Shown: piece by piece, positions 50,846 through 59,877 of the stretch
Numbering within the stretch: position 1 is the stretch's first letter
How the letters are laid out: each line of letters begins with the position of its first letter
NCBI GenBank assembly: GCA_947500845.1
Contig: CANMTP010000004.1
Coordinates: forward strand, 1 to 64,000
Source: an uncultured Aquimarina sp.
GTDB taxonomy: Bacteria > Bacteroidota > Bacteroidia > Flavobacteriales > Flavobacteriaceae
Length of the DNA stretch: 64,000 nt
Reading direction: 5' to 3'
Notes under the pieces: generated by a model
Database searches by the model: none
What the model was told of the DNA's origin: nothing
What the model saw: only the letters and a program-made list of their open reading frames with translations
Translations under genes and position numbers: made by a program

Positions 50846-51571
50846 ATGGCCTCTTCAAATATTAGTTATACCTCTATAGTCGAGGAATTAAAAAATAAAA
50901 AAGTCGGCGAAAGAACCTTAATACTTCCTGACACTTTTTTAGTCAAAGTCGCGAAGCACAGATATAGAACCGGAAATTCATATATCATTCAGCACTTAGA
51001 TCGAAAGGAGTTATTGCTTATCGATGTAGTACACCAAGATTCTCAGAAAGCCATTCAACAATTAATTCAGGATGGTTTTGATATAGTTGGATTATTATTG
51101 ACGCACAGCGATCTCATTCATCAAAGTTATACGAACATGAAAAAACTTTCTGAGGATCTGGGAGATATAGCTATCTATATCCATCCACTGGATTCAGGAT
51201 CCCAGGGAGACTTTCTTAAAAACATTCTTGAACCCAACGAGGTTTTTAATAAATTCTCTATATCGATTGATCATTTACCAGGACATACCGGAGGTAGTGT
51301 TGTTATACATTCTGAAATTAACAATGGTATGCTCTTCGCTGGTGACAGTGCTGTTGGGTCCCCTTATGAGAAGGAAGAATATTATTTTGAACGGCCGCCA
51401 ATAGCAAATCAAAGTCAGGATATAGGACTGGCTCAACACTGGAAGAATTATACTAAACCCTTTAAACACATGCTACCACTTCATGGTAAGCCACAATTCA
51501 ACCTTTCTGAAGGTCAACAAAAAGATATTATCATTAATTTAAGTAAAGACGAACCTACAAAAACATTATAA
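50846..51571 (+). CDS. Metallo-beta-lactamase-fold protein with altered metal motif
   Basis: A 241-residue MBL-fold protein. The late fold motifs are present (LPGHTGGSVV with His147, FAGDSAVGSP with Asp167, LPLHGKP with His213), but the first metal motif, normally THxHxDH, reads THSDLIH (His87 and His92 kept, the second His and the Asp replaced by Asp89 and Ile91). Metal binding is therefore probably changed or reduced to one site. It is followed 3 bp later by a nitroreductase. Substrate unknown; relatives include glyoxalase II-like thiolesterases. Confidence 0.8.
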   Translation: MASSNISYTSIVEELKNKKVGERTLILPDTFLVKVAKHRYRTGNSYIIQHLDRKELLLIDVVHQDSQKAIQQLIQDGFDIVGLLLTHSDLIHQSYTNMKKLSEDLGDIAIYIHPLDSGSQGDFLKNILEPNEVFNKFSISIDHLPGHTGGSVVIHSEINNGMLFAGDSAVGSPYEKEEYYFERPPIANQSQDIGLAQHWKNYTKPFKHMLPLHGKPQFNLSEGQQKDIIINLSKDEPTKTL

Positions 51572-51574
51572 GAA

Positions 51575-52219
51575 ATGAAGAATACAATTGCTAACGAAAA
51601 AGAAAATACAACGAAGTTTGATATATTACCTGTTTTGAGTGAAAGATACAGTCCTAGAGTCTTTGCAGACACGCCTGTTTCTGAAGTAGAACTTAGGACA
51701 TTATTTGAAGCTGGAAGATGGGCTCCAAGTTCATACAACAGACAGCCCTGGAGAATCATTTGGGGGATTAAAGGCAGCAAAACCTATGACAGAATTTTTA
51801 ATTGTTTAAGCGAATTCAATCAGTCATGGGCTGGCAATGCTCCTGTTTTACTTTTAAATGCATTTAAAAAAACTACTGAAGACGGCAGCGAAAATTTTCA
51901 TGCTTTACATGATTTAGGATTATTTATGGGTAATATTTCTGCCCAGGCTCAACATCTCGGTATTGCACTACATCAAATGGCAGGAGTCGATTATAACAAA
52001 GCAAAAAAAGAATTTAAATTTCCCGATGAATTTCATGTTGCAACTGCAGTTGCAGTAGGATATTATGGTGGTTCAATAGAGGATTTACCAGAAGATTTGA
52101 GGACTGATGAAAATCCTGAAAATAGAACGCGAAAAATGCAAAGAGAATTTACATTTAACGGGGATTATATGGATGACCTTGGGTTAAATTCTTCAAATCA
52201 AGAATCTTTAAAAAATTGA
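51575..52219 (+). CDS. Nitroreductase-family flavoprotein
   Basis: A 214-residue FMN-dependent oxidoreductase: RYSPRVFADTPVSEVELRTL with the FMN-phosphate Arg and Ser residues, AGRWAPSSYNRQPWRII, LGLFMGNISAQAQHLGI, HQMAGVD and VAVGYYGG. The family reduces nitro compounds, quinones or other electrophiles with NAD(P)H. It is cytoplasmic, 3 bp after the MBL-fold gene and 6 bp before the next oxidoreductase, so it is clearly in one operon. Confidence 0.9.
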   Translation: MKNTIANEKENTTKFDILPVLSERYSPRVFADTPVSEVELRTLFEAGRWAPSSYNRQPWRIIWGIKGSKTYDRIFNCLSEFNQSWAGNAPVLLLNAFKKTTEDGSENFHALHDLGLFMGNISAQAQHLGIALHQMAGVDYNKAKKEFKFPDEFHVATAVAVGYYGGSIEDLPEDLRTDENPENRTRKMQREFTFNGDYMDDLGLNSSNQESLKN

Positions 52220-52225
52220 GAACTC

Positions 52226-52855
52226 ATGAAAATAGGAATTATAGGTAGTGGTAATATCGGAGGTAATTTAGGTAAACATTGGTCAAAAGCAGGTCATGAA
52301 GTACTTTTTAGCTCACGTCATCCCGAACAGTTGAATGATTTGGTTAGAGAATCAGAAGGCAAAGCAACAGCAGTTAGTATTGAAGAAGCTTTTGAAGCTA
52401 ATGCGGATGTGTATCTATTAGCAACTCCGTTTAAAGCTATTGATAAATTATCAGAATTATATGCCGGAGAGTATGGAAATAAAGTCATTATAGATGCCAC
52501 TAATCCATACCCTGAAAGAGATGGAAAAATGGCACAAGAAGTGAGGGATTCTAACAGGAATGCTTCTGAGTATACGGCTATGAAATTTAACACTGCAAAA
52601 ACCGCAAAAGCATTTAATACCATTTATGCGGATCACCTAAAAAATAGAGCCTTTCAAGATTCCCAAAAACTGGCTATTCCCTATGCAGCTCAAGATGAAG
52701 AAAGTAGGCAAGTAACACAACAACTTATCGAGGATATTGGTTTTGACGCAGTGTACGTTGGAGATTTAACCAAAACCAAGATTATGGATCCTGATCAAAA
52801 AATCTATGCAAAATCGATGGAAAGAAGTGAACTGGAAAACTTAATCCAAAGTTAA
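52226..52855 (+). CDS. NADP oxidoreductase, F420-dependent-like (NpdG type)
   Basis: A 209-residue Rossmann protein: nucleotide motif IGIIGSGNIGGNLGKHW, FSSRHPEQL, LLATPFKAID, VIIDATNPYPERDG, AKTAKAFNTIYADHL and IPYAAQDEESR. It belongs to the family of F420-dependent NADP reductases, but many bacterial members have lost F420 use and act on other substrates. The organism group does not usually make F420, so the acceptor is probably different. It lies 6 bp after the nitroreductase and 35 bp before the next gene. Confidence 0.85.
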   Translation: MKIGIIGSGNIGGNLGKHWSKAGHEVLFSSRHPEQLNDLVRESEGKATAVSIEEAFEANADVYLLATPFKAIDKLSELYAGEYGNKVIIDATNPYPERDGKMAQEVRDSNRNASEYTAMKFNTAKTAKAFNTIYADHLKNRAFQDSQKLAIPYAAQDEESRQVTQQLIEDIGFDAVYVGDLTKTKIMDPDQKIYAKSMERSELENLIQS

Positions 52856-52890
52856 TACGCAAAAAAAATATTAATCTAAAAAAAAATACA

Positions 52891-53280
52891 ATGAAAACTA
52901 TAGTAACAATTTTAGTAGTAATGATCACTACTTCGGCATTGGCTCAAAATCCGATGACACAAAATTCAGACAATCTAGAATTAGAACAGGAAGCAAGAGC
53001 GTTGACCAAAAAGTATAATGACCAACTAGCTTTAAGAGGCAAACAAATGAATTTATTTGAAATAAAAGTTGAAGAATTTTTGATCAATGAGCAAAAAATA
53101 AGAAACAGTAATCTATCAACAGAACAAAAGCTGGTAGAGCTTCAGAAAAACTATGACATGGAAAGTGCAGATATGGGTGACATTCTTACACGTCCGCAAT
53201 TAAAGCTTTATAAAAAATTAAAACCGGAATATCAACCTATTGAACCGGTGGTGGTAAAAGAAGCAACCGATCAGCGATAA
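52891..53280 (+). CDS. Small secreted protein, unknown
   Basis: A 129-residue protein with a signal peptide (MKTIVTILVVMITTSALAQ). The mature part is helical and charged (LELEQEARALTKKYNDQLA, QKLVELQKNYDMES) with a repeated L-x-Q/E pattern, like small periplasmic chaperone-type proteins (Spy/CpxP layout) but without their LTxxQ motifs. Its last codon shares a base with the next gene's ATG (ATAATGG), so it belongs to the operon. Confidence 0.6.
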   Translation: MKTIVTILVVMITTSALAQNPMTQNSDNLELEQEARALTKKYNDQLALRGKQMNLFEIKVEEFLINEQKIRNSNLSTEQKLVELQKNYDMESADMGDILTRPQLKLYKKLKPEYQPIEPVVVKEATDQR

Positions 53281-53732
53281 TGGATAACTCTCATGTTTAC
53301 TTCATGCAACAGGCTATTGCCTTGGCGAAAAAGGGAAAAATGACCGAAGGTGCCGGGCCATTTGGTGCTGTAATTGTTAAAAATAAACATATTATTGCCA
53401 AAGGACACAATGAAGTACATGATAAGAATGATCTTACGCAACATGCAGAACTTGCTGTTATACAAGAAGCCTGTAAAGTTTTAGAGAGTAAAGATCTTTC
53501 TGAATGTATTCTCTATACCAGTTGCGAACCCTGCATGATGTGTTTGGGGGCAAGCCATTGGGCAGGATTTGAAGCAATTTATTTTGGTGCTTCAGCAGAG
53601 GATGCCAAAAAACATGGTTTTATATATTCTAATGTTTTTTATGCCTCTGATAACCAAAAAAGATATCAAGAATTTAATATGCATCAATTGCTTCGCGAAG
53701 AAGCCGTTGCTGTTTGGCAACAACAAATATGA
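53280..53732 (+). CDS. Nucleoside/guanine deaminase-type protein
   Basis: A 150-residue CDA-fold zinc deaminase: HAEL (zinc His plus catalytic Glu) and PCMMC in SCEPCMMCLGASHW. Further phrases GAGPFGAVIVKNKHIIAKGH and LYTSCEPC match guanine deaminase of the Bacillus type and tRNA-adenosine-deaminase relatives; length favours guanine or nucleoside deamination. It overlaps the preceding secreted-protein gene by one base and the next gene by ATGA (53729-53732). Confidence 0.85.
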   Translation: MDNSHVYFMQQAIALAKKGKMTEGAGPFGAVIVKNKHIIAKGHNEVHDKNDLTQHAELAVIQEACKVLESKDLSECILYTSCEPCMMCLGASHWAGFEAIYFGASAEDAKKHGFIYSNVFYASDNQKRYQEFNMHQLLREEAVAVWQQQI

Positions 53733-54565
53733 GTACTCAAAAATCAACAACAAAAGATACACCTGAAAATGAAGCTCAGGAGAATTCACCAATGTCACAT
53801 TCAGAAATTCTTAGAGAGCAAGTTTCAGAAGCATTAGATATCTATAAAAAAACAAATTCGAGCATCCTCATCAGCTCTTTCTCTGCGGGTTTAGAAATAG
53901 GTTTCAGCTTTATACTCATTTGTGTAATGACTGCTTTTTTTGCTGATGACACCTCAAGTTCTACAGTTTGGAAAATAAATGCACTGGTGTATCCCGTAGG
54001 TTTCATTCTTGTTGTGCTTGGTAAATCTATGCTGTTCACAGAACAAACATCATTGCTCACGCTCCCTGTACTTAATAAAAAATCAAAAATTACAGATTTA
54101 TTTAGACTTTGGAGTTTAGTGATTTTAGGGAACATTTCCGGAGGGATTATAATTAGCCTTCTAGCCGTTTGGGTAGGACCAAAACTGGGAGTTTTTGGCC
54201 TTGACACCGTTATTAGAATATCAGAGCATGTCCTAAAGCCAGATTTACTGGTGATTTTAGTAAGTGCTGTACTTGCTGGATGGCTTATGGGATTACTCTC
54301 TTGGCTTTTAACTTCTTCTGACAGTACGATAAGTAGGATTTTGGTTATTTTTATCATTACTGCCGTTATTGGCGCTGTGGGACTTCATCACAGTATCGTT
54401 GGAAATATAGAAGTGTTTTCTGGCCTCATAACATCAGATCAAATAACAATTATTGATTATTTATCATTTCAGATAACGGCCATAATAGGTAATGCTATAG
54501 GAGGAGTTGTCTTCGTTGCTTTGTTAAAATACAAAGCCTTTGCCTATGACAGTGGTACTATATAA
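53729..54565 (+). CDS. Formate/nitrite transporter-family channel
   Basis: Start at 53729 overlaps the deaminase stop (ATGA); a start 15 bp earlier is less likely. About 278 residues with six transmembrane helices in FNT order: ISSFSAGLEIGFSFILICVM, a helix around VYPVGFILVVLG, FTEQTSLLTLPVL, LGNISGGIIISLLAVWVG, LVSAVLAGWLMGLLSWLL and YLSFQITAIIGNAIGGVVF. FNT proteins pass small monovalent anions (formate, nitrite, hydrosulfide, lactate). Within a stress operon, export or import of a small acid is plausible; the substrate is not predictable. Confidence 0.85.
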   Translation: MSTQKSTTKDTPENEAQENSPMSHSEILREQVSEALDIYKKTNSSILISSFSAGLEIGFSFILICVMTAFFADDTSSSTVWKINALVYPVGFILVVLGKSMLFTEQTSLLTLPVLNKKSKITDLFRLWSLVILGNISGGIIISLLAVWVGPKLGVFGLDTVIRISEHVLKPDLLVILVSAVLAGWLMGLLSWLLTSSDSTISRILVIFIITAVIGAVGLHHSIVGNIEVFSGLITSDQITIIDYLSFQITAIIGNAIGGVVFVALLKYKAFAYDSGTI

Positions 54566-54599
54566 AAATTTTAATAATATAACAATAAAAAATATAAAT

Positions 54600-54899
54600 A
54601 TGAAAACAGTATTTGAATATACAAATGTTAGCGGAAGTGAAAGATTAGAAAATCTAGCTACTGAAAAATTAAATCACCTATCTGAAAAATATCCTTTTTT
54701 AATACGCGGAGATATATTTTTCAAAAAAGAAAACAGAAGCGATGATACAGGGCATATTTGTGGAATTCGTTTAAGTGCTCCTGGACCCAGATTATACGCT
54801 TCTTCAGACGAAACGAACTTTGAAGAGGCAATTGCCGAAACTATAAGAGATCTTAACGATCAATTAGAAAAGCGAAAAGACAAAATGAAATCGTATTAA
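54600..54899 (+). CDS. HPF/RaiA-family ribosome hibernation protein
   Basis: Start at 54600 gives a ~99-residue protein (MKTVFEYTNVSGSERL); a start 60 bp earlier adds unlikely sequence overlapping the FNT gene. Phrases LENLATEKLNHLSEKYPF and FEEAIAETIRDLNDQLEKRK match the S30AE domain of short HPF/YfiA proteins, which bind idle 30S subunits during stress or stationary phase. It lies 34 bp after the FNT gene and 20 bp before the next DJ-1 protein. Confidence 0.85.
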   Translation: MKTVFEYTNVSGSERLENLATEKLNHLSEKYPFLIRGDIFFKKENRSDDTGHICGIRLSAPGPRLYASSDETNFEEAIAETIRDLNDQLEKRKDKMKSY

Positions 54900-54919
54900 T
54901 AGTTTAAAAAGAAAAAATC

Positions 54920-55600
54920 ATGAAAATATTATTTGTATTAACCTCTCACGATAAACTTGGAGATACCGGAGAGAAAACAGGGTTTTGGATAGAAGAATTT
55001 GCTGCACCTTATTACTATCTGGCAGATAAAGGTGCAGAAATCACCTTAGCCTCACCAAAGGGAGGGCAACCACCAATTGATCCAAGCAGCGATAAACCAG
55101 AAAATCAAACTGAAGCCACTCAACGTTTTCATAAAGATCAGGATCTTCAGAAAAAATTGAGTAAAACTTTTAAACTAACAGAAGTAAACGAAAAAGATTA
55201 TGATGCAGTTTTTTATCCAGGTGGCCATGGACCGTTATGGGATCTTGCAGAAGACAAAGACTCTATAAAGCTGCTTCAGTTATTTTTTGAAAACAATAAA
55301 CCCACTGGATTAGTGTGTCATGCGCCTGCAGCATTAAAAAATGTGAAAATAAGTAACGGAGAATATCTAGTGAAAGGAAAAAAAGTTACTGGTTTTACAA
55401 ACAGCGAAGAAGAAGCTGTAGAATTAACCGATGTAGTACCATTTTTGGTAGAAGATATGTTGAAAGAAAACGGAGGAACTTACAGCAAAGCCGATGACTG
55501 GAAAGCCTATTCTGTACAGGATGGAAATTTGGTTACCGGACAAAATCCTGCTTCCTCTGAAGAGGTAGCGAAGAAATTATTTGATATGCTGAAAAACTAG
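54920..55600 (+). CDS. DJ-1/PfpI-family protein (HchA/Hsp31-like)
   Basis: A 226-residue amidotransferase-fold protein of the larger Hsp31 type: opening MKILFVLTSHDKLGDTGEKT, GFWIEEFAAPYYYLADKG, PGGHGPLWDL and nucleophile GLVCHAPAAL (Cys133, His134), then ENGGTYSKADDWKAYSV and NLVTGQNPASS. Members are chaperones or act on methylglyoxal. Second such enzyme in the same gene series; closes the operon before a strong hairpin. Confidence 0.9.
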   Translation: MKILFVLTSHDKLGDTGEKTGFWIEEFAAPYYYLADKGAEITLASPKGGQPPIDPSSDKPENQTEATQRFHKDQDLQKKLSKTFKLTEVNEKDYDAVFYPGGHGPLWDLAEDKDSIKLLQLFFENNKPTGLVCHAPAALKNVKISNGEYLVKGKKVTGFTNSEEEAVELTDVVPFLVEDMLKENGGTYSKADDWKAYSVQDGNLVTGQNPASSEEVAKKLFDMLKN

Positions 55601-55735
55601 TCTAACTGAAAGCAATACTATTGTTTACCTAATAAATTATATCTAAATTAATATTATAAGGTTACCAGTATGATGAAAATTAGTTATGTCAATTTAATCT
55701 AACTAACGCATTTAATTGGATCAATGAGATGCAAG

Positions 55736-55779
55736 CATTTTAAAGGTAATTATAGAGAACTATAATTACCTTTAAAATG
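55736..55779. repeat. Perfect 19-bp inverted repeat after stress operon
   Basis: CATTTTAAAGGTAATTATA (55736-55754) and its exact complement at 55761-55779, separated by the 6-nt loop GAGAAC. It lies between the end of the Hsp31-like gene and the BLUF gene, 136 bp after the former and 131 bp before the latter. No T-tract follows directly, so it could be a terminator, an operator or an RNA-processing structure. Confidence 0.6.
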
Positions 55780-55909
55780 TTATATTTATTGTTTAATTAG
55801 ATAACATAGACATTAAGAATATTTTGAAAATTACTACAATTTTTTCTAATATCCCTAAAAATGAATTCGAATCCTAACTTTTCGAATTTCTATCGTTCAA
55901 TACCGAAAA

Positions 55910-56356
55910 ATGAAAATTTATAGCTTGGTTTATGAGTCCAAAATGAAAGGAAGCTTAAGTAGTATTGAGTTTCAACAGCTAATGCATAGTTCATATATAA
56001 ATAATTACATTAGTGATATAACTGGTGTACTTATTTTGCATAAGAATAAATTTGTTCAAATCATTGAAGGAGAATATTCAAAAATCAAATCTCTTTTTTC
56101 TAAAATAGAAGTAGACGACAGACATTACGCAGTAAAGTTATTAGCTGAAGGTTTCATAGAAAAAAGAAGCTTTGACGATTGGTTTATGGCTTATTATAAC
56201 CCCTCTATTAGAAATAAAACTTTTACAACAGAAAACGAATTAAAAAAATATCTCTTAGACTTTTTGAGTAAAGACAATGTAACCAATAAGGTTACTAAGG
56301 CTTTTTACTACAAAATTATGGAGATATTTGGAATCCAAGACCAAAATCCAATATAA
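55910..56356 (+). CDS. BLUF-domain blue-light sensor
   Basis: A 148-residue short BLUF protein. Key residues of the flavin photocycle are present: Tyr8 (in IYSLVYES), Asn at 31-32 before ISDITGVLILH, and Gln50 in KFVQIIEGE. The tail (FDDWFMAYYN) carries the Trp/Met region. FAD binding and a light-induced hydrogen-bond switch are expected. It has no output domain, so it signals through a partner, plausibly one of the AraC or response-regulator proteins next to it. Unannotated promoter region upstream contains a large hairpin. Confidence 0.9.
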   Translation: MKIYSLVYESKMKGSLSSIEFQQLMHSSYINNYISDITGVLILHKNKFVQIIEGEYSKIKSLFSKIEVDDRHYAVKLLAEGFIEKRSFDDWFMAYYNPSIRNKTFTTENELKKYLLDFLSKDNVTNKVTKAFYYKIMEIFGIQDQNPI

Positions 56357-56659
56357 TAAAACTGTACTATAGAAATTAATAGTGTGAGATAGAAAATGTA
56401 AAATTTAATTTCTTACATTTACTTAACGGATTATTTAGAATATCTAGGGAAGCTTGTTTTGTACTTAAAACATAATCAAAGTGCCTTAATTTATGGCGTA
56501 GTCTCATAGATTTTATATAATTAACACAATTAAAAAATTTCGGAGAATATTGTGTAGGATACTTATAGTACCTATTTCAAGAATCATACAATTTTTTATT
56601 GCTCTAATGCTTTTATGCAATATACTTTCTAATTAAAAACTATTTATTCAAAGATATCA
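56357..56659. other. Intergenic, nothing identified
   Basis: About 300 bp between the BLUF and AraC genes, AT-rich, with no hairpin or small ORF of note; it probably holds the AraC promoter. Confidence 0.4.
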
Positions 56660-57676
56660 ATGACCGATTCTGTAAGTATTCATGGAGAAAGTGTCACTAA
56701 TCAAATTAAGCAAATAGCCCAAGAACTTGGGGTAGAAGTAATACGCAAAAACAGAGAGAATCTAGTACAAATCCCCGATTACTTAGGCTCTGGATTCTTC
56801 AGAGCAACAGAGTTTTCTTTTGGACTGAGTATTATAGAGTTCAATACAATATTTAATCATACCTTTAATATACATACTACTAACGATAATGCTACTCTAA
56901 AACTAATTTTCAACTTACAAAATAGTTTCCGTTATTCTCCAAAACCTAAAATCGAACATATCATCGAAAAGTACGACAGTGTTTTTCATTCTCTGAATTC
57001 CTCAAAAAACTGTTATTTTAAATTACCCGGTAATTCTCCCCTAACAATTTTTGTAATTCTAATAGATAAAAAAATATTTGAAAGTAAAATAAAAGAAGTA
57101 GACATTACTTTAGACCCTCATTTAACCAAACTTTTTGAGGAGTTGAAAAAGCAAAAGTTTGTTTATAATCAAAGTAAATTTAGTATTTCTACATCAAAAC
57201 TGATCGAGGATTACAAGAATAATTCTTTTACTGGTTTTATGAAGCATGTTTATCAAGAAGCAAAAATCAATGAAATTATTGTCAACTTTTTCAAACAGTA
57301 TATCGATGACAAGCAAACTGATAAAAAGATATTAAGAAAATACACTCTAAATCAAATCAATGATGCCGCAAAAATAATTAATGAAGAACTAGATAATCTT
57401 CCTAATATTAAAGACATTGCTAGTAAAGTTGGATTGTCGCAAAATTTATTACAAAATGGTTTTCGATACCAATTCGATTGCTCGGTTCACGATTATATCC
57501 TAAACTTAAAGTTAAAGAGAGCTTTACTTTTGCTAGAAGAATCAGAGTTGAGTATTTCTGAAATTACCTTTGAGGTAGGCATCAATAGCAAAAGCTATTT
57601 TTCGAAAATCTTTAGAGAAAAATATGGATTATCCCCGAGAGAATATAAGAAGCAATTTAAACAATCACGAAGTTGA
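56660..57676 (+). CDS. AraC-family regulator (long form)
   Basis: A 338-residue regulator: a large N-terminal domain (about 1-230) of the type seen in flavobacterial AraC proteins near response regulators, and a C-terminal double HTH (about 240-335: DIASKVGLSQNLLQNGFRYQ, SISEITFEVGINSKSYFSKI, FREKYGLSPREYKK). It is paralogous to 58382-59401 (SYFSKIFREKYG shared). It precedes the receiver at 57735 by about 60 bp on the same strand, so the two may form a regulatory pair. Confidence 0.85.
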   Translation: MTDSVSIHGESVTNQIKQIAQELGVEVIRKNRENLVQIPDYLGSGFFRATEFSFGLSIIEFNTIFNHTFNIHTTNDNATLKLIFNLQNSFRYSPKPKIEHIIEKYDSVFHSLNSSKNCYFKLPGNSPLTIFVILIDKKIFESKIKEVDITLDPHLTKLFEELKKQKFVYNQSKFSISTSKLIEDYKNNSFTGFMKHVYQEAKINEIIVNFFKQYIDDKQTDKKILRKYTLNQINDAAKIINEELDNLPNIKDIASKVGLSQNLLQNGFRYQFDCSVHDYILNLKLKRALLLLEESELSISEITFEVGINSKSYFSKIFREKYGLSPREYKKQFKQSRS

Positions 57677-57734
57677 ATGAATGAAATAATTTTACACAAC
57701 GAATCTTACAGATTTCTTTAAATACAATCAGTAA

Positions 57735-58316
57735 ATGGAATCGGCACGTATTTTAATAATAGAAGATAACCACGCGGATGCGAAACTTATCGAGCATGAA
57801 ACAATCAAATTTAATTCTAGCGTCATAACAAGAATTATTAATTCATTAGACGATTTAATTATATCGATATCAGAGTTTAGTCCGAATATTATTTTAAGTG
57901 ATTTCGATTTGAGAAGTTTTAACGCTTTTGATGTACTTAATATCATTGAAAATTCTGATCAAAACATTCCTTGTGTAATAGTTACTGGAGTTATCAATGA
58001 TGAAGAGACTGTTGCCAGATTAGTGCTTAAAGGAGCAGTAGGCTTTATTCAGAAAAAAAACATGTCTCATTTAAAAGAAAAATTACATCAGGTTCTAGTA
58101 GAATTGGATAATTCCTTTTCTACAAACTTTGAGATATTTGAAAGTAAATTAGAATTATTACATCGTATTCGAAAAATACAATTCGATTTCAATCAAATTG
58201 TCCTTAATCTACCTGAATTATCAGAATTTAATACTGATTTTAGTGAGAATATGGAAGATATTATTGTTGAAATAGAAGGTTTGTACAAAAAACTACCACT
58301 ACTTAAAGGCAATTAA
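57735..58316 (+). CDS. Response regulator with C-terminal extension
   Basis: A 193-residue protein. Receiver (1 to about 130) with acidic IIEDNHADAKL and phospho-Asp region IILSDFDLRSFNAFD, then VTGVINDEETVARL and GAVGFIQKKNMSHL. The C-terminal ~60 residues have helical sequence (HRIRKIQFDFNQIVL) without a DNA-binding HTH. It lies directly after the AraC gene and may bind it or a kinase such as that at 61162. Confidence 0.8.
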   Translation: MESARILIIEDNHADAKLIEHETIKFNSSVITRIINSLDDLIISISEFSPNIILSDFDLRSFNAFDVLNIIENSDQNIPCVIVTGVINDEETVARLVLKGAVGFIQKKNMSHLKEKLHQVLVELDNSFSTNFEIFESKLELLHRIRKIQFDFNQIVLNLPELSEFNTDFSENMEDIIVEIEGLYKKLPLLKGN

Positions 58317-58381
58317 TTGAAAAAGCAGAATACTTAGTGGAAGGTATCCTGCTTATCAATCACACAAACAAATCAATCAAT

Positions 58382-59401
58382 CTAAGCACTCACTGCTCTA
58401 TATTTTAAATTATCCTGGAAACTTTTAGGGCTACAACCATATTTTTCTCTAAAAATCTTAGAAAAATAACTTCTACTGCTAAATCCTACGCTATATACTA
58501 TTTCTGAAATATTAAGATCTGTAGTTTTAATAAGTTCTTCTGCGATCTCTAGTCTAACATTCTTTACATAATCAGTAACTGTTCTTCCAAATAAATGTTT
58601 AAATCCTGTTTGTAATTTTGCTGCAGGTATACCGGTTTGATTAGTAAGCATCTCAATAGAATATTGAATATCTGCATTTTCCTTAATATACGTACCGAGA
58701 TCCTGTATTGTTTTCAGTTCATTTCTAGTCAAGGCATCAAAAATGTTGATATTTGTATTGATATCATCTTGATGATGCTGTATCTCCATAGCTAAGATGA
58801 GCTGAACCATTCCTTCTATGAACAATTTCTTAATAATCCCTTCTTCTTTTATTTCGTCTAATTTTGATATTTGCGTAGCTATTTTAAGATTGTAAGAACC
58901 AAAATAAGTAAAAACTCCTTCCTGCAAGTTATCCATAAATAGAGAATGTATATTTGTAGTTGAAGAGGATAACGGCTCTAACGGCAGCGGTGCACAAACC
59001 GAGATAACACAAATTTTTACATGAGAATCTTTCGCAAAATGAAGACTGGTATTCTTTTGCTTATGATAAAGAATAGCCGTTTGATATTCATCCAACATAT
59101 GACTTTGAGCGCTATGCTCAAAACTTATCACACTCTGATCTTTTTGGCTGTATAGAAAGTGAGCAGGATTAAAATCAACACTACATAAATCTATGGTGAT
59201 ATCTGCATGACAGCGTAAATCAATTTCAAGGAACAATTTGTTTTGTTGCACTTTCATTCCTCTAATATTCCCTGTTGCCAAAGAATTATTAACTTGAATT
59301 ACGTATTCTCCAAAATTTTGAGAGAGATTACCTTGCAGATTGTTTTGGATGTTAGAAAATATATCAGTTATATTTTTTTCTTTTATTTCTGTTAGTAGCA
59401 T
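58382..59401 (-). CDS. AraC-family regulator (long form), paralogue
   Basis: A 339-residue protein: N-terminal region with beta-rich sequence (LLTEIKEKNITDIFSNIQNN, SYNLKIATQISKL) and C-terminal double HTH (NADIQYSIEMLTNQTGIPAA, KLQTGFKHLFGRTVTDYV, LNISEIVYSVGFSSRSYFSK, FREKYGCSPKSFQ). Related to 56660-57676 and transcribed convergently with the receiver gene 57735-58316. Effector unknown. Confidence 0.85.
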   Translation of the reverse strand: MLLTEIKEKNITDIFSNIQNNLQGNLSQNFGEYVIQVNNSLATGNIRGMKVQQNKLFLEIDLRCHADITIDLCSVDFNPAHFLYSQKDQSVISFEHSAQSHMLDEYQTAILYHKQKNTSLHFAKDSHVKICVISVCAPLPLEPLSSSTTNIHSLFMDNLQEGVFTYFGSYNLKIATQISKLDEIKEEGIIKKLFIEGMVQLILAMEIQHHQDDINTNINIFDALTRNELKTIQDLGTYIKENADIQYSIEMLTNQTGIPAAKLQTGFKHLFGRTVTDYVKNVRLEIAEELIKTTDLNISEIVYSVGFSSRSYFSKIFREKYGCSPKSFQDNLKYRAVSA

Positions 59402-59420
59402 GATGTTGGTTTTAAGTTTA

Positions 59421-59591
59421 TTATTTAAGACTTCTTGTGTGTGTATCTATCGAATTTGCATCAAAGTTTAATTCATTTGATTCTCTTGAAACATAAAAAG
59501 AACTTGACGATACTGTTATCGGAATGGGTGACGGTTTTTTAAACACTCTACCTATTCTTGCATATTGATTTAATAACATAGCATTTGACAT
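59421..59591 (-). CDS. Small ORF (56 aa) upstream of AraC gene
   Basis: ATG (complement of 59589-59591) to TAA (59421-59423), 19 bp before the AraC start. The peptide (MSNAMLLNQYARIGRVFKKP, then SPIPITVSSSSFYVSRESNE) has normal amino acid balance, unlike random AT-rich frames, and a Ser-rich middle. It may be a leader or an independent small protein co-transcribed with the regulator. Confidence 0.4.
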   Translation of the reverse strand: MSNAMLLNQYARIGRVFKKPSPIPITVSSSSFYVSRESNELNFDANSIDTHTRSLK

Positions 59592-59877
59592 TTACGTTAA
59601 TGTGTTTAATTTTTTATCAAATATCCTAAACAAAAAATAGAAAGGTGTTATATAATTTTTAGATTGTATTATAAAATCTTGCGATTCCTTATAAATAGAC
59701 CGCTTTCTGTTAAAAAAGGAAGTTATTTTTAACTTTTTTTTATAAAAATTTAAGCATTCTATAAGTAGCAATAGGTAATTAACCACAACATTACCATTTC
59801 CCATTTGAGAATAAAGAGTAAGGCTTCTTCTTAAAACTAGCCTCAGACAAGAACAATATTAATATACCTTAATAATA

